From positions 1 to 64,000 of the forward strand of contig NZ_JAELTX010000002.1 in the NCBI RefSeq assembly GCF_016429065.1: a stretch of 64,000 bases of DNA. Reading direction: 5' to 3'. Of this stretch, positions 61,550 through 64,000 are shown piece by piece. A program made the position numbers and the translations under genes. Below the pieces are notes generated by a model, which searched no databases, had not been told where the DNA came from, and saw nothing but the letters and a program-made list of their open reading frames with translations. Origin of the DNA: Pedobacter sp. ASV17 (GTDB lineage: Bacteria > Bacteroidota > Bacteroidia > Sphingobacteriales > Sphingobacteriaceae). Position 1 is the first letter of the stretch; each line of letters begins with the position of its first letter.

Positions 61550-62732
61550 GGCTTTGTTTTTTTCGTGAACCTATCCCATAGCCAATGGCTACCAGAAAAA
61601 TGAGAAGGGCGGTAAACAATAAGGCATGATGGAGAGAAAAGCGGTAAGCAATAAAACCAAGTAAAGCAGGGCCTACTAATTGTCCAGCATAGCCCATAGT
61701 GCTAATGGCGGGTATGGCAATGGATGCGGGGACATCTTTCAACCTGCTTCCCATGCTAAAAAATACAGGGACGATGTTTGATGCGCCTATACCTAAAAGA
61801 ATAAAGCCTAATATAGAAACTGGTAAATAGGGAACGGCTACCACCAAAACAATTCCTATGGTTGCAATTAAACCACCGCCAATCACTACAATCCTTCCGT
61901 TAAGTTTGGAAACAATTTTATCGCCCAATAAACGCATGGTAGCCATTGCAATGGAGAAGCTGGCATAACCTATTCCTGCCAACTTTGGGTCTACATTTCG
62001 GCTCTCCGTTAAAAAAATAGCACTCCAATCAAGCATAGCACCTTCTGAAAGAAAAATGGCAAAACAAGATATCCCCAGTAAGATCACACTTCCTTTTAGC
62101 CATACTAGTTTGCCTTTTTGGGGAGCACTGTCTTTTTGGTCTTCCTTAATGATTTGCGCACGTTCGGTGTTCAGATCGAAAAGGCGCTGGTACTTTAGCA
62201 GTAATATAAAGATTAACAAGAGTGCAATGGTAACTGCCGCAAGCAATGGCTGTAGTCCCAATTTCATTAAGAAACCTAAGCCAAGAGAACCAAATAATCC
62301 ACCCAAGCTAAAAAGACCATGCAGGGAAGACATAATGGGACTTCCATAACCGTGTTCAACCGCAACACCATGAGAGTTCATGGCAACGTCTATGGTACCT
62401 ATTGCCGCACCAAAAATAAATAGTGAAATGGCCATGCTGGTGATATTTGGCATCATTAACAATAAGGGAAGTGTAATTGCCGCAATGATTCCAGAAAACA
62501 GAATGACAATGCGGGTTCCATATCGATGTGAAAGAATACCGCTAATAGGCATCATGAAGATAGCTCCGCCACCAAGTAGGAGTAAGAGCATCCCTAGATT
62601 TGCATCATTTAAACCTAAACGCTCTTTGGCCAATGGAACCATAGGTGCCCAACTCGACAAAGCCAATCCACAAATTAGAAAGATGGCTTGTGTGGCGTGT
62701 TTGGCATTTATAAAATGTTCATTAATTTTCAT
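61539..62732 (-). CDS. MFS transporter
   Basis: A 397-aa inner-membrane protein with twelve hydrophobic helices. SHRYGTR at about 68-74 is the loop 2-3 motif and a charged central loop (about 185-210) divides the halves. The type, with GTIDVAMNSHGVAVE, resembles the YbjJ / FucP-like MFS group that moves sugars or sugar-like molecules. It is divergent from a DeoR-type regulator across a 36-bp palindrome that abuts its start codon. Confidence 0.9.
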   Translation of the reverse strand: MKINEHFINAKHATQAIFLICGLALSSWAPMVPLAKERLGLNDANLGMLLLLLGGGAIFMMPISGILSHRYGTRIVILFSGIIAAITLPLLLMMPNITSMAISLFIFGAAIGTIDVAMNSHGVAVEHGYGSPIMSSLHGLFSLGGLFGSLGLGFLMKLGLQPLLAAVTIALLLIFILLLKYQRLFDLNTERAQIIKEDQKDSAPQKGKLVWLKGSVILLGISCFAIFLSEGAMLDWSAIFLTESRNVDPKLAGIGYASFSIAMATMRLLGDKIVSKLNGRIVVIGGGLIATIGIVLVVAVPYLPVSILGFILLGIGASNIVPVFFSMGSRLKDVPASIAIPAISTMGYAGQLVGPALLGFIAYRFSLHHALLFTALLIFLVAIGYGIGSRKKQSHEK

Positions 62733-62768
62733 TTTGCAAATTTATGCAAATTTGCATAAATTTGCAAA
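62733..62768. promoter_or_regulatory. Perfect 36-bp palindrome, probable DeoR operator
   Basis: The segment is its own reverse complement over all 36 bases: it is built from TTTGCAAA, TTTATGCAAA, TTTGCATAAA and TTTGCAAA. It begins at the base next to the MFS start codon and ends 38 bases before the -7 box of the regulator. It also contains repeated ATGCAAAT-type half-sites. Confidence 0.85.
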
Positions 62769-62806
62769 GCAAGTTTTTGAATTGAATCTGCCTTGGTATA
62801 AATCAT

Positions 62807-62814
62807 TATATTTG
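62807..62814 (+). promoter_or_regulatory. -7 element of the DeoR-type gene
   Basis: TATATTTG is a full match to TAnnTTTG; TTG at 62782-62784 is a -33 candidate 22 bases upstream. The box ends 8 bases before ATG 62823, so the leader is only about 4 bases. Confidence 0.7.
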
Positions 62815-62822
62815 TGGTGACT

Positions 62823-63572
62823 ATGGTTAAAGAGGAACGTTTTGAGAAGATATTAGCACAACTTCGGGATGGGAGTATCGCTACTTATTCGGTTTTGGCC
62901 AATGAGCTTGCAGTGTCTGAGGATACTGTACGTAGGGATATAGACCAGCTCCATCAGAACGGGTTATTGTCGAAAGTGAGGGGTGGAGCCATTGCCCGTA
63001 AAAAGAACCCACTAGCATTTCAGGATCGAGAAGGCTTTTTTGGTGAGGAGAAGCAAGTGATTGCACTTAAAGTACAGCCTTTATTAAAAAATGGGATGAC
63101 CATATTGATGGATGGGGGAACTACCATGTGCTGCGTTGCAGATAATTTCAGTATAGATCTTTCTTTAAGAGTAGTGACCAACAACATGGCCTTGCTTCCA
63201 GTGTTAAACAGGTTCCCTAAAATAGAAGTGATAGTTTTGGGTGGGGCATATGACCCGAGCATTCAAACGAATGTAGGGGCAGGTACTTGCGAGCAAGTAA
63301 CGTATTACGTTGCGGATATGTACCTAATGGGTACATGTGCCATTTCCATTGAAAGTGGAATTACTGCGGCCAACAAAGCTGATGGTGAGGTGAAAAGAGC
63401 GATGCTTAAAGCCGCGAAACAGACAATTGTTTTGGCAAATAGTGAAAAACTAGAAAGCTGGGAGCATTTTAAGGTAGCTGATGTGGATAAGGCTGATAAA
63501 CTAATTACCGAATTACCAAGCGATGATGCGAAACTGGACGGTTTTAGGAATAAGGGTTTTCAAATTATATAA
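62823..63572 (+). CDS. DeoR/GlpR-family transcriptional regulator
   Basis: A 249-aa repressor. The N-terminal DeoR winged helix (1-58) has the signature TYSVLANELAVSEDTVRRDIDQLHQNGLLSKVRGGAI. The sensor domain has MDGGTTMCCVADNF, VTNNMALL, LGGAYDPS and ANSEKL, the sugar-phosphate-binding motifs of the family. ATG 62823 is chosen because the -7 box ends at 62814; the GTG codons at 62814 and 62817 fall too close. It probably controls the divergent MFS-HAD-VOC genes. Confidence 0.93.
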   Translation: MVKEERFEKILAQLRDGSIATYSVLANELAVSEDTVRRDIDQLHQNGLLSKVRGGAIARKKNPLAFQDREGFFGEEKQVIALKVQPLLKNGMTILMDGGTTMCCVADNFSIDLSLRVVTNNMALLPVLNRFPKIEVIVLGGAYDPSIQTNVGAGTCEQVTYYVADMYLMGTCAISIESGITAANKADGEVKRAMLKAAKQTIVLANSEKLESWEHFKVADVDKADKLITELPSDDAKLDGFRNKGFQII

Positions 63573-63579
63573 GGAGGTG

Positions 63580-63785
63580 AGTAATCCCGTAAGGGTCGGG
63601 ACTAATCCCTTAGTATAACCGACCTCCAAAGATTTCTCTCCCGAAGTTTCGGGATCGAAATGACGGTGTGGGAAAGACTATGCAACTAAATACTAGCCAC
63701 TAGTCACTAATCCCGAAGGGTCGGGACTATATGTACGTAACCACTAAATACTAGCCCCTAACTCCTAACCACTAGTTCCTAACCA
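63580..63785. repeat. Mosaic of short dispersed repeats
   Basis: CCCGTAAGGGTCGGGAC (63587), CCCGAAGTTTCGGGATCGAA (63641) and CCCGAAGGGTCGGGAC (63713) are one family; TTTCTCTCCCGAAG and CTAGCCACTAGTCACTAATC, CTAACTCCTAACCACTAGTT are others. The same words occur at 59960-60417. There is no gene here. Confidence 0.85.
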
Positions 63786-64000
63786 CTAACCCCTAATCCC
63801 TTTCCTCCCAATAAACGAACCTTTGCCCAATAAAAAATCAATAGCTTTTTCGATATTCCGTTGGATACTTTCTGCTGTTTTTAAGTTGGCAATGTAGCGT
63901 ACAATTTCTTTTTGCATAGAAGGGCTAAGCCCATCAAATACCCTTTTGGCTTCTGGACTATTCGCTAAAGCTTCTACTAATTCAGGATGAGCTTGAATGG
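63786..64000 (-). CDS. YdeI/OmpD-associated family protein, C-terminal part (cut by window end)
   Basis: 70 C-terminal residues are visible, with the rest beyond position 64000. The segment PELVEALANSPEAKRVFDGLSPSMQKEIVRYIANLKTAES and the following Arg-Asn-Ile-Glu-Lys helix are the C-terminal part of the YdeI-type fold (SPSMQKEIVRYI matches SPSHKREYVRWI of the family). The last residues GIRG and the TAG stop come from a CTAG-type repeat. Function in the family is unclear (YdeI was linked to envelope stress). Confidence 0.8.
   Translation of the reverse strand, partial: IQAHPELVEALANSPEAKRVFDGLSPSMQKEIVRYIANLKTAESIQRNIEKAIDFLLGKGSFIGRKGIRG

Noticed and set aside
62380..62820. 146-codon frame antisense to the MFS gene
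   Set aside because: It is a shadow of the MFS coding strand, and its end runs across the 36-bp palindrome and the DeoR promoter.

Overview
The window looks like chromosomal DNA of a member of the Bacteroidota, most likely a Sphingobacteriaceae species close to Pedobacter (inference; no 16S gene is present). The evidence is AT-rich DNA with weak Shine-Dalgarno sites, promoters of the Bacteroidota type (TTTG about 20 bases before TAnnTTTG), SusC/SusD proteins, a type IX secretion C-terminal domain, a fused CrtYcd lycopene cyclase, and spacers filled with short dispersed palindromic repeats. No tRNA, rRNA, CRISPR array, IS element or prophage was seen.

Layout. 0-6.5 kb: a 162-bp tandem repeat, valS, and small genes (lipoprotein, DUF2867, VOC, DUF1801, DinB-like) with dispersed copies of the same repeat. 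6.8-10.5 kb: secreted GH31 and GH20 glycosidases. 10.9-13.6 kb: a TPP riboswitch controlling a TonB-dependent receptor. 14-21.1 kb: a WD40 protein, then a CarH/LitR-like MerR-B12 regulator followed by a tightly packed carotenoid operon (crtI, crtB, an unknown gene, idi, an SRPBCC gene, crtZ, crtYcd), predicted to lead to zeaxanthin. 21.8-30.1 kb: a complete minus-strand histidine operon hisGDCBHAF(IE), preceded by a newly read His-rich leader peptide; most of its spacers carry dispersed repeats. 30.2 kb: an L,D-transpeptidase.

32-43 kb is the most interesting stretch. An operon of SusC, SusD, YtcJ-like amidohydrolase, SsuD-like flavin monooxygenase and amino-acid permease lies behind a 9-7-9 dyad, a Met-Met-Cys micro-ORF and a SAM-II-like pseudoknot. 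A convergent EamA transporter has the same 9-7-9 dyad and its own Cys-containing micro-ORF. I read this as a sulfur-limitation regulon for scavenging an organosulfur compound, with layered control.

43-64 kb holds a T9SS cargo protein, a CoiA-like nuclease, an M1-like metallopeptidase, AraC and GlxA regulators, a LysR-YeiH pair, a tandem pair of serine hydrolase-TPR paralogues, and a DeoR/MFS/HAD/VOC cluster. In that cluster the HAD protein has lost its nucleophile and a perfect 36-bp palindrome sits at the divergent promoter. The window ends inside a YdeI-like gene.
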